A stretch of DNA of 41,016 bases from Acidobacteriota bacterium (GTDB lineage Bacteria > Acidobacteriota > Vicinamibacteria > Vicinamibacterales > UBA2999). The stretch spans positions 1-41,016 of the forward strand of contig JACQTK010000053.1 in assembly GCA_016210845.1 (NCBI GenBank), given 5' to 3'. The notes under the pieces were generated by a model. It saw only the letters and a list, made by a program, of their open reading frames with translations, was not told the DNA's origin and made no database searches. Shown here one piece after another: positions 32,528 through 41,016 of this stretch (within the stretch, counting starts at the first letter, position 1; every line of letters starts with the position of its first letter). The translations under genes were made by a program, and so were the position numbers.

Positions 32528-33618
32528 ACCACGCGGATCGGCGGATGCCCGCCGAGTGGGAGCCGCATCGCGCCACGTGGATCGCCTGGCCGCATCACGA
32601 GCCCGACTGGCCGGGCAAGATGGCCGCCATCCCCTGGGTGTACACCGAAATAGCCCGCGTGCTCGCGCAAGGCGAGCAGGTCGAGATTCTGTGTCCAAAC
32701 GGGGACGTCGTCGGGCGCGCACGCGTGGCGCTCGAGGCGCACCACGTACGGCGCGATCGCATCGCCCTGCACGTGGTGGCCACCGATCGCGTCTGGCTCC
32801 GCGATTCGGCTCCGACGGCCGTGCTGAACGGCGCGGGCGACGTGGTCCTGGTCGACTGGGCGTTCAACGGGTGGGCCAAGTACGCGAACTGGGAGCAGGA
32901 CGCCCGTGTCGGTCCGGCCATGGCCCGCCTCACGGGACTCCGCCGCGAGGAGCCGCGTCGCGGTGACACCGGCGGGCGCATCGTGCTCGAGGGCGGCGGC
33001 ATCGAGGTCAACGGCGAGGGCCTCCTCCTGGTCACCGAGCAATGGCTGCTCGGCGACGCCCAGGTGCGCAATCCAGGGCTCGGACGCAGCGACTACGAGC
33101 GCATCTTTGCCGAGTGGCTGGGCGTTCGGCGCACGATCTGGCTCGGCGAGGGCTGCGTGGGCGACGACACGCACGGGCACGTCGACGACGTGGCGCGCTT
33201 CGTGGGTCCGGACACCGTGGTGGTGGCTGTCGAGCCCGACCCGCGCGACGACAACCATCGGGCGTCGATCGACAACCTTCGGCGTCTGGAGGCCGCGTCG
33301 CGCTCGGCGGAGGTCGGCCCGCTCCGCGTCGTGACGATTCCCTTCCCTCGCCCTGTCGTGATGAACGGCGAGCGGCTGCCCGCCAGCTACGCCAACTTCT
33401 ACATCGCCAACGGGGTGGTGCTGGTGCCGACGTTCAACGACCCCGCCGACCGCGTCGCGCTCACGACCCTCGCGGAACTGATGCCCGCGCACACGGTGGT
33501 GGGCATCCACGCCGTGGATCTGGTGTGGGGCCTCGGGACGATTCACTGCCTCACGCAACAGGAGCCGCAGCGCGCGGTTCGGGCCGAAGAAGCACCGGCC
33601 CCTTCGGTCGCAGCGTGA
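32524..33618 (+). CDS. aguA: Agmatine deiminase
   Basis: A 364-aa guanidino-group-modifying enzyme (PPAD family) turning agmatine into N-carbamoylputrescine. It shows WEPHRATWIAWPHHE at the start, WLRDSAPT, DTHGHVDDVARF and the active-site cysteine in GLGTIHCLTQQEPQR at the end. The GTG start overlaps the aguB stop (GTGA). The last 68 bp overlap the 3' end of the convergent P450 gene, so the ends of the two proteins are coded on opposite strands of the same DNA. Confidence 0.94.
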   Translation: MNHADRRMPAEWEPHRATWIAWPHHEPDWPGKMAAIPWVYTEIARVLAQGEQVEILCPNGDVVGRARVALEAHHVRRDRIALHVVATDRVWLRDSAPTAVLNGAGDVVLVDWAFNGWAKYANWEQDARVGPAMARLTGLRREEPRRGDTGGRIVLEGGGIEVNGEGLLLVTEQWLLGDAQVRNPGLGRSDYERIFAEWLGVRRTIWLGEGCVGDDTHGHVDDVARFVGPDTVVVAVEPDPRDDNHRASIDNLRRLEAASRSAEVGPLRVVTIPFPRPVVMNGERLPASYANFYIANGVVLVPTFNDPADRVALTTLAELMPAHTVVGIHAVDLVWGLGTIHCLTQQEPQRAVRAEEAPAPSVAA

Positions 33619-34867
33619 TCTTCGGCACGGGGACGCCTGGTTCCCCGTCCATCCGCGTGAGCCGCCAGCGCTGCGCGAACGTCGCGAGCGCGAGCGTGCC
33701 CTCCATCCAGGCGAAGCCCTCGCCGATGCAGGACCGCGGGCCGGCCCCGAAGGGGAAGTACGCCAGCCTGGGGCGGTCGGCGCCGCCAGGCATGGAGCCG
33801 TCCAGCCACCTGTCGGGATCGAAGCTGGCCGGCGTCCTGAAAAACCGCGGATCGCGGTGCATGAGAAACGGGCTCGCCACGACGATCGATCCCGCGGGGA
33901 TCTCGACGTCGCCGCACCGAGAGGACACGGCAGCGGACCGCACGATGACCCAGGCAGGGGGAAACACGCGCATCGACTCGGCGAACACCGCCCTCGTGAA
34001 CGTCAATCGCGGCAGGTCGTCGGAAGTCGGAAGCCTCCCCTCCAGCACCGCCTCCAGCTCTCGCCCCAGTCGGACGTCGATCTCGGCGTGATCCGCCAGC
34101 AGGATCCACGTCCACGTCATGGCGTGCGCCACGCTGTCGTGACCGGCCATGAGGAAGGTCACGGCGTCGTCCTGCAACTGCCGCCTCGAGGCCTCGCCGG
34201 TGTCCTCGAGCGCGTCGAGCAGCAGCGCGAGCAGGTCATCGCGCCGCTCGCCCGACTCACGCCGAGCCTGAACGACCTCGTCGACGATCGCGCGGAGCTC
34301 GCGCGCGCCCGCGCCGATCCGACGAGATGTCGCCACCACGGCCAGCAGGCCGTCCATCGCAGGCAGCGCGGTCGAGACGATGCGGTGGATCTGCTCCGCC
34401 CTGTCCGTGAGATCCACGCCGAACAGGGCTTCACTGGCAATGCCGAGCGCGAGCTCGCGCATCTCCACGGCGAGATCGATCGCGACGCCTCCGCGCCAGC
34501 GATCCCGCCGCCTCTCCGCATGAGCGACCATCGTCGAGCCGTACCGCGGGATCCGGTGACGATGAAAGGCCGCGTACGTGAGACGCCGACGCTCGGTGTG
34601 GACCGAGCCGCTCGCGGTCAGCAGGCCGCTGCCGAGCAGCCGCCCCGCGCGCTCGTAGCCCCTGCCCTTCGGAAAGCTCGCCGAGCCTCGGACCAGCACG
34701 TCTTCCACATACCGAGGGTGGTTCAACAGGAAGGCCCTCCGCCGTCCGAGCGTGAACTCCACCACGTCGCACCCGCTGGCCGCCAGCGACTGCAGAAACG
34801 CCAGCGGGTCGTCCACGCCGCGGCGGGCGGACACGAAGGAGCGCGCTGGATACCTGGGAATGCTCAT
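33551..34867 (-). CDS. Cytochrome P450
   Basis: A 438-aa soluble P450. The I-helix oxygen-binding motif is AGHDS, the K-helix ExxR is ESMR, and the haem-binding loop is FPFGAGPRSCIG with the cysteine ligand. It has no membrane anchor. The sequence recalls the CYP110/CYP4-like fatty-acid-hydroxylase side of the superfamily, but I cannot assign a number. It lies 83 nt behind bioA in the same direction with only a palindromic repeat between, so it may belong to the biotin operon like BioI of Bacillus, a P450 that supplies the pimelate part. The ATG at 34867 is preferred over 34897. Its 3' end overlaps aguA. Confidence 0.9.
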   Translation of the reverse strand: MSIPRYPARSFVSARRGVDDPLAFLQSLAASGCDVVEFTLGRRRAFLLNHPRYVEDVLVRGSASFPKGRGYERAGRLLGSGLLTASGSVHTERRRLTYAAFHRHRIPRYGSTMVAHAERRRDRWRGGVAIDLAVEMRELALGIASEALFGVDLTDRAEQIHRIVSTALPAMDGLLAVVATSRRIGAGARELRAIVDEVVQARRESGERRDDLLALLLDALEDTGEASRRQLQDDAVTFLMAGHDSVAHAMTWTWILLADHAEIDVRLGRELEAVLEGRLPTSDDLPRLTFTRAVFAESMRVFPPAWVIVRSAAVSSRCGDVEIPAGSIVVASPFLMHRDPRFFRTPASFDPDRWLDGSMPGGADRPRLAYFPFGAGPRSCIGEGFAWMEGTLALATFAQRWRLTRMDGEPGVPVPKITLRPKGPVLLRPEPRAAAPVA

Positions 34868-34892
34868 CTCAATCCACGACCTTTCGAACACG

Positions 34893-34960
34893 CGCACGCT
34901 GAAGCGTGCGCTCTACAGGTGGACACGCCATCCCCTGTAGAGCGGCGGCTTCAGCCGCCG
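34893..34960. repeat. Two-hairpin palindromic repeat between bioA and the P450 gene
   Basis: CTCTACAGG and CCTGTAGAG face each other and are flanked outside by two perfect hairpins, CGCACGCT-GA-AGCGTGCG and CGGCGGCT-TC-AGCCGCCG. The right end covers the last codons of bioA. The layout is that of a REP/MITE-like element and it might also act as a transcript stabiliser. Confidence 0.75.
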
Positions 34961-36291
34961 CGGGGCTCGCCCAGCTCTCGCAGCACCTCGGAGATCTGCG
35001 ACAACACCCACTCGACCTCGGAGGCCGAAATGACGTACGGAGGCATGAAGTACAGCACGTTCCCCAGCGGACGGAGGAGCAGACCGCGCTCCAGAAACGC
35101 CGCCGCCAACCTGGGCCCGATCTGGTCCAGGTACCCGTCGGGGCGCCTGACGCCGTCCGGACCGGTCAGCTCCACCGCGGCGACGGCTCCGATGTGCCGC
35201 ACGTCTCCCACGATCGGCGGCTCCCGCAGCCGCTCCAGACCCGCCGCCAGCTGCTGCTCGATCCGGTGGACCTCCTCGAGCACCGGCGTCTCCTGGAACA
35301 GCTGCAGGCTGGCCAGCGCAACGGCGCAGGCCAAGGGGTTGGCGGTGTACGAATGGCCGTGAAAAAACGTCCTGCTGTGATCCGCGCTCAGGAACGCCTC
35401 GAACACGGCGTCGGTCACGACGGTCGCCGCCAGCGGCAGACAGCCGCCCGTCAGCGCCTTCGAGAGGCAGATGATGTCGGGGCTGACGCCCGCGTGCTCA
35501 CAGGCGAACATGCGTCCTGTGCGGCCGAAGCCGGTGAGCACCTCGTCGGCAATCAGGAGCGTGCCGTACTGGTCGCAGACGCGGCGCACACCCGCGAGAA
35601 ACTCCGACGGCCACACAATCATGCCGCCCGCGCCCTGGAGCATCGGCTCGACGATGACGGCGGCCACCGACTCGCCGTGGCGCTGCAGCTCCGCTTCGAG
35701 CCCGCCCAGACAGTCGATGGCGCAGCGCGCGCGCGTGAGCCCCATGGGACAGCGAAAGCAGTAGGGATCGCTCACGCGCCTGACCGGAAACATCAGCGGC
35801 GTGAAGGCCCTGGTGAACACCGAGTCCGCGCTGACCGACATCGCGCCCACGGTGTCGCCGTGGTACGCGCGCTCCAGTCCGACGAACACGTTCCGCTGGT
35901 GCCGCCCCTGGTTCGCCCAGTACTGCCAGGCGAGCTTCACGGCCACCTCGACGGCCGTGGAGCCGTTGTCCGAATAGAACACGCGCGTGAGGCCGGCTGG
36001 CAACACGCGCACGAGGTGCTCGGCCAGCTCCACCGCGGGCGCGTGCGTGCAGCCCGCGAACATCACGTGCTCCAGCCGCTGCGCCTGGTCCGCCAGCGCG
36101 CGGGTCAACGTGGGATGCGAATGGCCGTGAATGTTGACCCACCACGACGAAATGCCGTCGAGAATCCGGCGGCCATCCTCCGTGTACAGATACACGCCTT
36201 CCGCGCGAACAATCGGCACTGGCGGCGGCGCCGACTGCATCTGGGTATAGGGATGCCAGAGACGCGCGCGGTCGCGCTCCACCAGGGTCAT
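34951..36291 (-). CDS. bioA: Adenosylmethionine-8-amino-7-oxononanoate aminotransferase
   Basis: A 446-aa class III aminotransferase of biotin synthesis (KAPA to DAPA). Landmarks are WHPYTQM near the N-terminus, SSWWVNIHGHSHP, DNGSTAVEVAVKLA, ERAYHGDTVGAMS, LIADEVLTGFGRTG and the PLP lysine in CLSKALTGG. The ATG at 36291 overlaps the bioD stop as ATGA and has AGGTGG 5 nt upstream; 36309 is an alternative. Length is close to E. coli BioA (429 aa). The C-terminal codons lie inside a palindromic repeat. Confidence 0.95.
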   Translation of the reverse strand: MTLVERDRARLWHPYTQMQSAPPPVPIVRAEGVYLYTEDGRRILDGISSWWVNIHGHSHPTLTRALADQAQRLEHVMFAGCTHAPAVELAEHLVRVLPAGLTRVFYSDNGSTAVEVAVKLAWQYWANQGRHQRNVFVGLERAYHGDTVGAMSVSADSVFTRAFTPLMFPVRRVSDPYCFRCPMGLTRARCAIDCLGGLEAELQRHGESVAAVIVEPMLQGAGGMIVWPSEFLAGVRRVCDQYGTLLIADEVLTGFGRTGRMFACEHAGVSPDIICLSKALTGGCLPLAATVVTDAVFEAFLSADHSRTFFHGHSYTANPLACAVALASLQLFQETPVLEEVHRIEQQLAAGLERLREPPIVGDVRHIGAVAAVELTGPDGVRRPDGYLDQIGPRLAAAFLERGLLLRPLGNVLYFMPPYVISASEVEWVLSQISEVLRELGEPRGG

Positions 36292-36962
36292 GGCGTCCAC
36301 CTGAGACATTCGGACAGTCGTCCGTCCGGATCGAGGTTCGTCCTGGCCCACGGTGCGAGGGCCTCGCAGGTGAGATCGTCGAAGCGCGGCATCTCGCCGA
36401 CGATCGGCACGGCGCCGAGCTCCTCGATCGCCTCGCGCGTGTGAGGTTCCCGGGATCCAACCAGCACGACTCCAGCGATCGGAATCGAGCGGCGCCGGAG
36501 GGCTTCGAGCGTCAGCAACGTGTGGTTGATGGTCCCCAGCGCCGTCCGCGCGGTCACGATCACGGGCATCGCGAGCCCTGACATCAGGTCGGCCATCGTC
36601 TCGCGCTCGTTGAGCGGCACGAGGACACCGCCCGCGCCCTCGACGATCCATCGCACACGCGGATCGGCCCGAGCCACGCTCTCGATGAGCGGCGCGACGT
36701 CAATCCGACAGCCGCTCAAGCGAGCCGCCACGTACGGCGACAACGGACGCGGCAGGCGCACACCCTCGACGCACAGCTCCTCGGGGCTGGCCTGCCCCAG
36801 CCGCGCCACCTCGCGCGTGTCGTCGTCCCGCTCGATGCCTGTCTGGATCGGCTTCCAGTAGCGAAGGGGCGCGGACGCGCGGTAGCGGTGCAGCAACGCC
36901 GCCGCGACGGCGGTCTTTCCGACGCCCGTATCGGTGCCAGTTACGAAGAGACCGTGGAGCAT
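36288..36962 (-). CDS. bioD: Dethiobiotin synthetase
   Basis: A 224-aa P-loop enzyme making dethiobiotin from DAPA, CO2 and ATP. It has the P-loop GTDTGVGKT at residues 8-16, WKPIQTGIE, and VEGAGGVLVPL. The size matches E. coli BioD (225 aa). The ATG at 36962 lies 22 nt inside the bioF gene end, and its stop overlaps bioA by 4 nt, showing tight coupling. Confidence 0.95.
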   Translation of the reverse strand: MLHGLFVTGTDTGVGKTAVAAALLHRYRASAPLRYWKPIQTGIERDDDTREVARLGQASPEELCVEGVRLPRPLSPYVAARLSGCRIDVAPLIESVARADPRVRWIVEGAGGVLVPLNERETMADLMSGLAMPVIVTARTALGTINHTLLTLEALRRRSIPIAGVVLVGSREPHTREAIEELGAVPIVGEMPRFDDLTCEALAPWARTNLDPDGRLSECLRWTP

Positions 36963-38098
36963 GCCGTGGTACGCTCGAGCGCGATGGCCAGCGAGCGGAC
37001 GAACCGATCGATCGTCTCGTCGGACAGACGGACGTTGACCGACACGCGAAGCCGCGCCGTGCCGGCCGGCACGGTCGGCGGGCGAACCGCCCGCACGTCG
37101 AAGCCTTCGGATTGCAGCGCCTCGGCCACCGCCTGGGCGCGAGCCGCCGAGCCGAGGATGACGGGCACGATGGGCGAATCGCCGGCCGCCACCGGCACGC
37201 CCGCGTCGGCGAGCCGCGCGCGCAGCCGCTCGGCCTTGGCGCGCAGGCTCCTCCGCCGGTCCGGTTCCGCGGCCACGATCGACAAGCTCGCCTCGATCGC
37301 CGCCGCCACGGCGGGAGGCGGCGCGGTGGAGAAGACGAAGGGCCTCGCGCGCTGAACCATGTACTCGATGGCCCATGCCGGACCCGACACGAACGCCCCC
37401 GCGACGCCCAGCGCCTTGCCAGCCGTGCTGACGATCAGGAACACGTCCCGTTCGATGCCGCGCTCCTCGACCAGGCCGCGTCCGCGCGCGCCGAAGATGC
37501 CCACGGCGTGTGCTTCGTCCACGATGAGGCGGGCGCCCGACCGGCGGCAGATCGCGGCGTACTGCTCGAGCGGCGGCACGTCGCCGTCCATGCTGAACAG
37601 CGATTCGGTGACGACGAAGGCCTCGCCGCGCCCGCGTCGCGCCCGGAGGAGCCGCGCCAGCGCCTCGGCATCGCTGTGCGGGAATGTGACTCGCTTGGCG
37701 AGCGAGAGCCGCGCGCCGTCGCGCAGGCTGGCGTGGTTGGCCCGATCCGAGACGATCAGGTCGCCCCGGCCCGGAAACGTCGTGAGCACGGCGAGGTTGG
37801 CCAGATACCCGCTGGAGAAGTACACCGCGCGCTCCGCGTGCACGAACGCGGCGAAGGCGCGCTCCAGCGACGCGAAGGCGTCGCGGTGCCCGCGGAGCAG
37901 ACGCGATCCCGTGCTGCCGCAGCCGTCGCGCTCGACCGCCGCGATCATCCGCTGCGTGACGAGCGGGTGATCGGCGAGCCCCAGGTAGTCGTTCGAGGAG
38001 AGATCGACACCGGAGGGTGCCCGCGGCACGCGCCGCAGGCTGCGCTCCTCCAGCGCCCGCAGCTCGTCCGCGATCCGCCTCTCCAGCGGAGAGGACAT
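36941..38098 (-). CDS. bioF: 8-amino-7-oxononanoate synthase
   Basis: A 385-aa PLP-dependent alpha-oxoamine synthase joining pimeloyl-thioester and alanine. Landmarks are SNDYLGLADHP, GCGSTGSRLLRGH, FSSGYLANLAVL, DEAHAVGIFG and the PLP lysine in STAGKALGVAGAFV. The ATG at 38098 has GGGAGG 7-9 nt upstream and starts 4 nt after the bioB stop. The ORF track start at 38173 is too early. Confidence 0.95.
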   Translation of the reverse strand: MSSPLERRIADELRALEERSLRRVPRAPSGVDLSSNDYLGLADHPLVTQRMIAAVERDGCGSTGSRLLRGHRDAFASLERAFAAFVHAERAVYFSSGYLANLAVLTTFPGRGDLIVSDRANHASLRDGARLSLAKRVTFPHSDAEALARLLRARRGRGEAFVVTESLFSMDGDVPPLEQYAAICRRSGARLIVDEAHAVGIFGARGRGLVEERGIERDVFLIVSTAGKALGVAGAFVSGPAWAIEYMVQRARPFVFSTAPPPAVAAAIEASLSIVAAEPDRRRSLRAKAERLRARLADAGVPVAAGDSPIVPVILGSAARAQAVAEALQSEGFDVRAVRPPTVPAGTARLRVSVNVRLSDETIDRFVRSLAIALERTTACSTVSS

Positions 38099-38102
38099 GC
38101 GG

Positions 38103-39125
38103 CTACGCCTCCCGTACGGCGGCCGAGGCCTGCAGGCGGAGGCCGAGTCGATCGAAGAGCGCCCGGTCCGCATCCACCTCGCGGTTCGGCGTCGTCAGCA
38201 GCCGGTCGCCCAGAAAGACCGAATTGGCGCCGGCCAGGAAGCACAGCGCCTGGGCCTCGTCCGACAGCGACAGCCGGCCGGCGCTCAGCCGGACGTACGA
38301 CCGGGGCATCAGCAGCCGCGCGGTGGCGACCGTGCGCACCAGCTCCAGCGGATCCTCCGGTGGACGCCGACCGAGCGGCGTCCCCTCGACCGCGACGAGC
38401 AGGTTGATCGGCACGCTCTCAGGATGCGGGTCGAGCGCCGCGAGCTGCTGCAGCAGGCGATAGCGATCGCGCCGATCCTCCCCCATGCCCAGAATGCCGC
38501 CGCAGCAGACCGTGATCCCCGCGCGCCGCACGCAGGCGAGCGTCTCGAGCCGATCGTCGTAGGTGCGCGTGGTGATGATCGAGCCGTAGAACTCGGGCGA
38601 GGTGTCGAGGTTGTGGTTGTACGCCGTGAGGCCCGCGCCCGCCAGCGCATCCGCCTGTTCCTGGGTCAGCATGCCGAGCGTGCAGCACGCCTCCAGGCCG
38701 AGCGCCCGGACGCCGCGCACCATCGCGAGCACGCGGTGGAACTGCTCCCCCGAGGCGGCACGGCGCCAGGCGGCCCCCATGCAGAAGCGCGTCGCGCCCT
38801 GCGCTTTGGCCTCCCGCGCCGCGTCGAGCGTCTCCTCGACGCCCACGAGCGGCGCGGCCGACACGCCCGTGTGATAGCGCGCGGACTGCGAGCAGTACCC
38901 GCAGTCCTCGGGGCAGCCCCCGGTCTTGATGCTCAGCAGCACGCACCCCTGGACCTCGTTGGCCGGATGGAACGTGCGGTGCACCTCCTGGGCGCGCACC
39001 AGCAGGTCCAGCAGGGGGGCCGTGTAGATGGCTTCGATGTCCGTGAGCGACCAGTCGTGTCGAAGGCCGCTCTGGACCGCTGTGCGGCCCCGAACGTTAA
39101 TAGTGCACTCGTCGTTAGTCCGCAT
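38103..39125 (-). CDS. bioB: Biotin synthase (radical SAM)
   Basis: A 340-aa radical SAM enzyme inserting sulfur into dethiobiotin. The radical cluster motif is CPEDCGYC, followed by SQSARY; other family blocks are [20 protein letters not shown] and GGILGMGE, and the conserved arginine in SAGR. The ATG at 39125 has AGGA 5 nt upstream; the track start at 39176 is not supported. It is first in bioBFDA. I see no BirA- or BioR-type operator in the 134 bp upstream, which instead holds a palindromic repeat. Confidence 0.95.
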   Translation of the reverse strand: MRTNDECTINVRGRTAVQSGLRHDWSLTDIEAIYTAPLLDLLVRAQEVHRTFHPANEVQGCVLLSIKTGGCPEDCGYCSQSARYHTGVSAAPLVGVEETLDAAREAKAQGATRFCMGAAWRRAASGEQFHRVLAMVRGVRALGLEACCTLGMLTQEQADALAGAGLTAYNHNLDTSPEFYGSIITTRTYDDRLETLACVRRAGITVCCGGILGMGEDRRDRYRLLQQLAALDPHPESVPINLLVAVEGTPLGRRPPEDPLELVRTVATARLLMPRSYVRLSAGRLSLSDEAQALCFLAGANSVFLGDRLLTTPNREVDADRALFDRLGLRLQASAAVREA

Positions 39126-39168
39126 AGCGGTCCTGGGCGCGCGGAGCGCGCCAAGCCAATACCGGCAA

Positions 39169-39225
39169 CCAGCCAAGGGCGAGGCTCCGCATGTATCGGG
39201 ACATCAAAGGCGAGCCCTTGGCTGG
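39169..39225. repeat. 12-bp-arm inverted repeat upstream of bioB
   Basis: CCAGCCAAGGGC (39169-39180) and GCCCTTGGCTGG (39214-39225) are exact reverse complements 33 nt apart. The repeat lies between the TPR gene end and bioB. No T-tract follows on the minus strand, so it is not a typical terminator. Confidence 0.7.
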
Positions 39226-39259
39226 TCAGTGCTCATGCTCGAAGAGAGATTGTATCCGG

Positions 39260-41016
39260 TCAGCGCATGCCGCGCCCCGACGCGCCGCGAACCTGGCGCG
39301 CGGCGGCCAGATTCTGGCGCGCCTCCGTGAACTCGGGCTGCAGCCTCAGCGCCTGCTCGAAGTGCTCGATCGCCCGATCGATGGCGCCGCCCGAGGCCAG
39401 GGCGATCCCCAGGTTGTTGTGGAGGTACGCGGAATCGGCCATGGTGGCCAGGGCGGCCTCGAAATGATCGACCGCCTCGGCGAACTGGCCCCGCTCGAGC
39501 AGCAGGGTGCCGAGCTCGTAATGGGCGCCGTCGTTGCGGGGATCGCGTCGCAGCGCCTCGCGGAACTCGACGAGGGCGTCCTCGATCCGCCCCTGGCGCA
39601 GCGAGGCATCGGCCAGGACGGCGTGCACCGCGGCTGAATCGGGCACCACGGCGCCGAGATACGCGCTGTCGAGCATGCGGCGGCGGCCCTCCGCCGCGGC
39701 GGCCGCGGCGGCCACCTCCGCCACGGGCGCGTGATAGGCGAGATTCAGCAGCGCGAGATAGTCGTCGAGGCCGGCCACCACGGGCGGACGCGTGAGGTCC
39801 GACGCACATCGCGGACACCAGGCATCGACCTGCGTGAGGTCGAAGATCGACGCCGGAACGCCGAGCAGACCCGATCCGATCATCGATCGCACGCCGTATT
39901 CCTGGAGCGGCCGGTCGTCGGTGGCTGGCGGCGACGCCTGGGTCGCGCGCGCGAGCGTCTCCGCCGACGCGACGAAGGTGCCCACGATCTCGGTGACGCT
40001 CCCCATGTCGACACGGCGGAGATCCGCGAGCACGTCCGGCGCGCGCCCCAGCACGTCGGACACCCGGTGCGGATCGATCTCGATGCGCGCGGCCGTCGTG
40101 CCCACCAGCAGCAGCTCCGCCTGTGCGCCCGACAGCAGCACGGCCTGCGGGAAGACATCGATGAAGGCCCGCACCATGGAGAGGACCGCGTCGGACGGCA
40201 CCTGATAGGCGGGCAGCCATTGGCTGAGGAACCCCCCGTCTTTCAGCCGGCTGCGGGCCAGCGTGTAGAACTCACGCGAATAGAGCGCCGCCACGCCCGC
40301 GTGCGAGATCGGGGGCGGCTCGAGCGTGATCAAGTCGTACGTGCCGGCGGGCTGCATCTGCAGATGCTGACGGCCGTCGTTCACGTACACGCTCACGCCC
40401 TCCGCCGCCAGCACGCCGCCGTTGACGTCGTCGAAATAGGGGGCGTGCTCGAGCACGTGCTGCGAGAGATCGGCCACGTCGATGCGGCGGACCGACGGAT
40501 GCAGCGACGCCGCATGCGTGGTGTTGCCCACGCCGAATCCGATCACGAGCACGGATTCGGGCCCGTCCATCGACAGCAGGGGGATGTGCGCGAGCGCCCG
40601 CATGTAGCGCTGGTCGAGCGGCGCCGTCGACGACATGGGATGCCCGTTCGTGAAGAGCCCGCGGCCGCGGCCGGCCTTCTCGGTGACCGCCACCACTTCG
40701 GTCACGCCCTCGCTGAGCGCCACGAGACGCTCCCCTTCCTCGAGCGGCGGCATCGAGCGGCGCAGCAGGAAATCGGGCGGCAGCGCCAGCCTCGCCGCGA
40801 TAGCGCCCACCGCAACCAAGCCGCTCAGGGCGGGCAGGGCGCCCGCCCTACCCGCCTCACCCGCCCTGCGGGTGGCCACGTGCAGCGGGACGCTCGCCAG
40901 GGCGGCTGCGGCGAGCAGGAAAGTGGCGCTCCCTTTCAGTCCGAGCCCCGGCAGCAGCAGATAGCCGGCCACAATCGACCCGCCGACGGCGCCCGTCGTG
41001 TTGGCCAGGTACAGCA
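39260..41016 (-). CDS. Membrane-anchored spermidine-synthase-like protein with C-terminal TPR repeats (partial, 5' end off right edge)
   Basis: The frame is open beyond the right edge; the upstream residues (YLANTTGAVGGSIVAGYLL) continue a membrane region, so the GTG at 40972 in the ORF track is not the start. After the hydrophobic N-terminal part comes a spermidine-synthase-like methyltransferase fold (VLVIGFGVGNTTHAASLHP, EPPPISHAGVAALYSREFY, GGFLSQWLPAYQV). The last 130 or so residues hold about three TPR units (for example AHYELGTLLLERGQFAEAVDHFEAAL). This is the known fused spermidine-synthase-like membrane family common in soil bacteria; actual polyamine synthesis is uncertain even though aguBA lies 6 kb away. 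A GC palindrome at 40827-40849 is translated in a linker between membrane segments. Confidence 0.85.
   Translation of the reverse strand, partial: LYLANTTGAVGGSIVAGYLLLPGLGLKGSATFLLAAAALASVPLHVATRRAGEAGRAGALPALSGLVAVGAIAARLALPPDFLLRRSMPPLEEGERLVALSEGVTEVVAVTEKAGRGRGLFTNGHPMSSTAPLDQRYMRALAHIPLLSMDGPESVLVIGFGVGNTTHAASLHPSVRRIDVADLSQHVLEHAPYFDDVNGGVLAAEGVSVYVNDGRQHLQMQPAGTYDLITLEPPPISHAGVAALYSREFYTLARSRLKDGGFLSQWLPAYQVPSDAVLSMVRAFIDVFPQAVLLSGAQAELLLVGTTAARIEIDPHRVSDVLGRAPDVLADLRRVDMGSVTEIVGTFVASAETLARATQASPPATDDRPLQEYGVRSMIGSGLLGVPASIFDLTQVDAWCPRCASDLTRPPVVAGLDDYLALLNLAYHAPVAEVAAAAAAAEGRRRMLDSAYLGAVVPDSAAVHAVLADASLRQGRIEDALVEFREALRRDPRNDGAHYELGTLLLERGQFAEAVDHFEAALATMADSAYLHNNLGIALASGGAIDRAIEHFEQALRLQPEFTEARQNLAAARQVRGASGRGMR
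40827..40849. repeat. GC palindrome translated inside the TPR/spermidine-synthase-like gene
   Basis: AGGGCGGGC and GCCCGCCCT are exact reverse complements with a 5-nt loop, followed by a TACCCGCC stretch like the GTAGGGC-ended repeats. It encodes an Arg/Ala/Gly-rich linker. Confidence 0.6.

Overview
The window looks like a chromosomal piece of a high-GC Gram-negative bacterium. It has a TonB-dependent receptor with an N-terminal carboxypeptidase-regulatory domain, many secreted proteins, and many short palindromic repeats. I would guess Acidobacteriota (Vicinamibacteria-like), but that rests on overall gene style, not on a marker gene. No rRNA, tRNA, CRISPR array or transposase gene is visible. 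Both edges cut genes: a TonB-dependent receptor on the left and a spermidine-synthase-like/TPR protein on the right.

Region 1 (1-11.3 kb, all minus strand) is an accessory cluster of exported proteins: the TonB receptor, two copies of a cassette made of an unknown 304-aa secreted protein followed by a metallo-beta-lactamase (MBL) fold protein, a shorter relative of the unknown protein, an alpha/beta-hydrolase-domain lipoprotein and a fibronectin-III-like lipoprotein. One MBL copy has an intact HxHxDH site. The other has lost it.

Region 2 (11.4-21.5 kb) is a redox island built round a divergent promoter. Leftward run an AprB-like two-cluster ferredoxin and an AprA/fumarate-reductase-like flavoprotein. 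Rightward run a fused iron-sulfur/NrfD membrane protein, a large molybdopterin oxidoreductase without a Tat signal, its TorD-type chaperone, a LysR regulator and a CLC chloride channel. An 18-bp identical stretch plus an ATAAG-N6-CTTAT palindrome sits the same distance upstream of a minus-strand promoter both here and before the TonB receptor. A weaker copy precedes the region 1 operon. This suggests one LysR regulon joining regions 1 and 2. The substrate is unknown.

Region 3 (21.5-31.6 kb) is sulfur assimilation and threonine synthesis. The order of transcription is lysC-hom-thrB-thrC, then a precorrin-2 dehydrogenase, then cobA (uroporphyrinogen-III methyltransferase), sulfite reductase and a secreted MBL hydrolase. 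Two transcription attenuators are proposed. Before cobA there is a leaderless 26-codon ORF with four Cys codons followed by an intrinsic terminator that ends at the cobA start. Before lysC there is a leaderless 34-codon ORF with Thr and Ile codons followed by a strong terminator.

Region 4 (31.6-41 kb) holds the agmatine-to-putrescine pair aguB-aguA on the plus strand, then on the minus strand a biotin operon bioB-bioF-bioD-bioA with a cytochrome P450 behind it, and the partial spermidine-synthase-like gene. Palindromic repeats lie between genes and also inside lysC, thrB and the last gene without breaking the reading frame.
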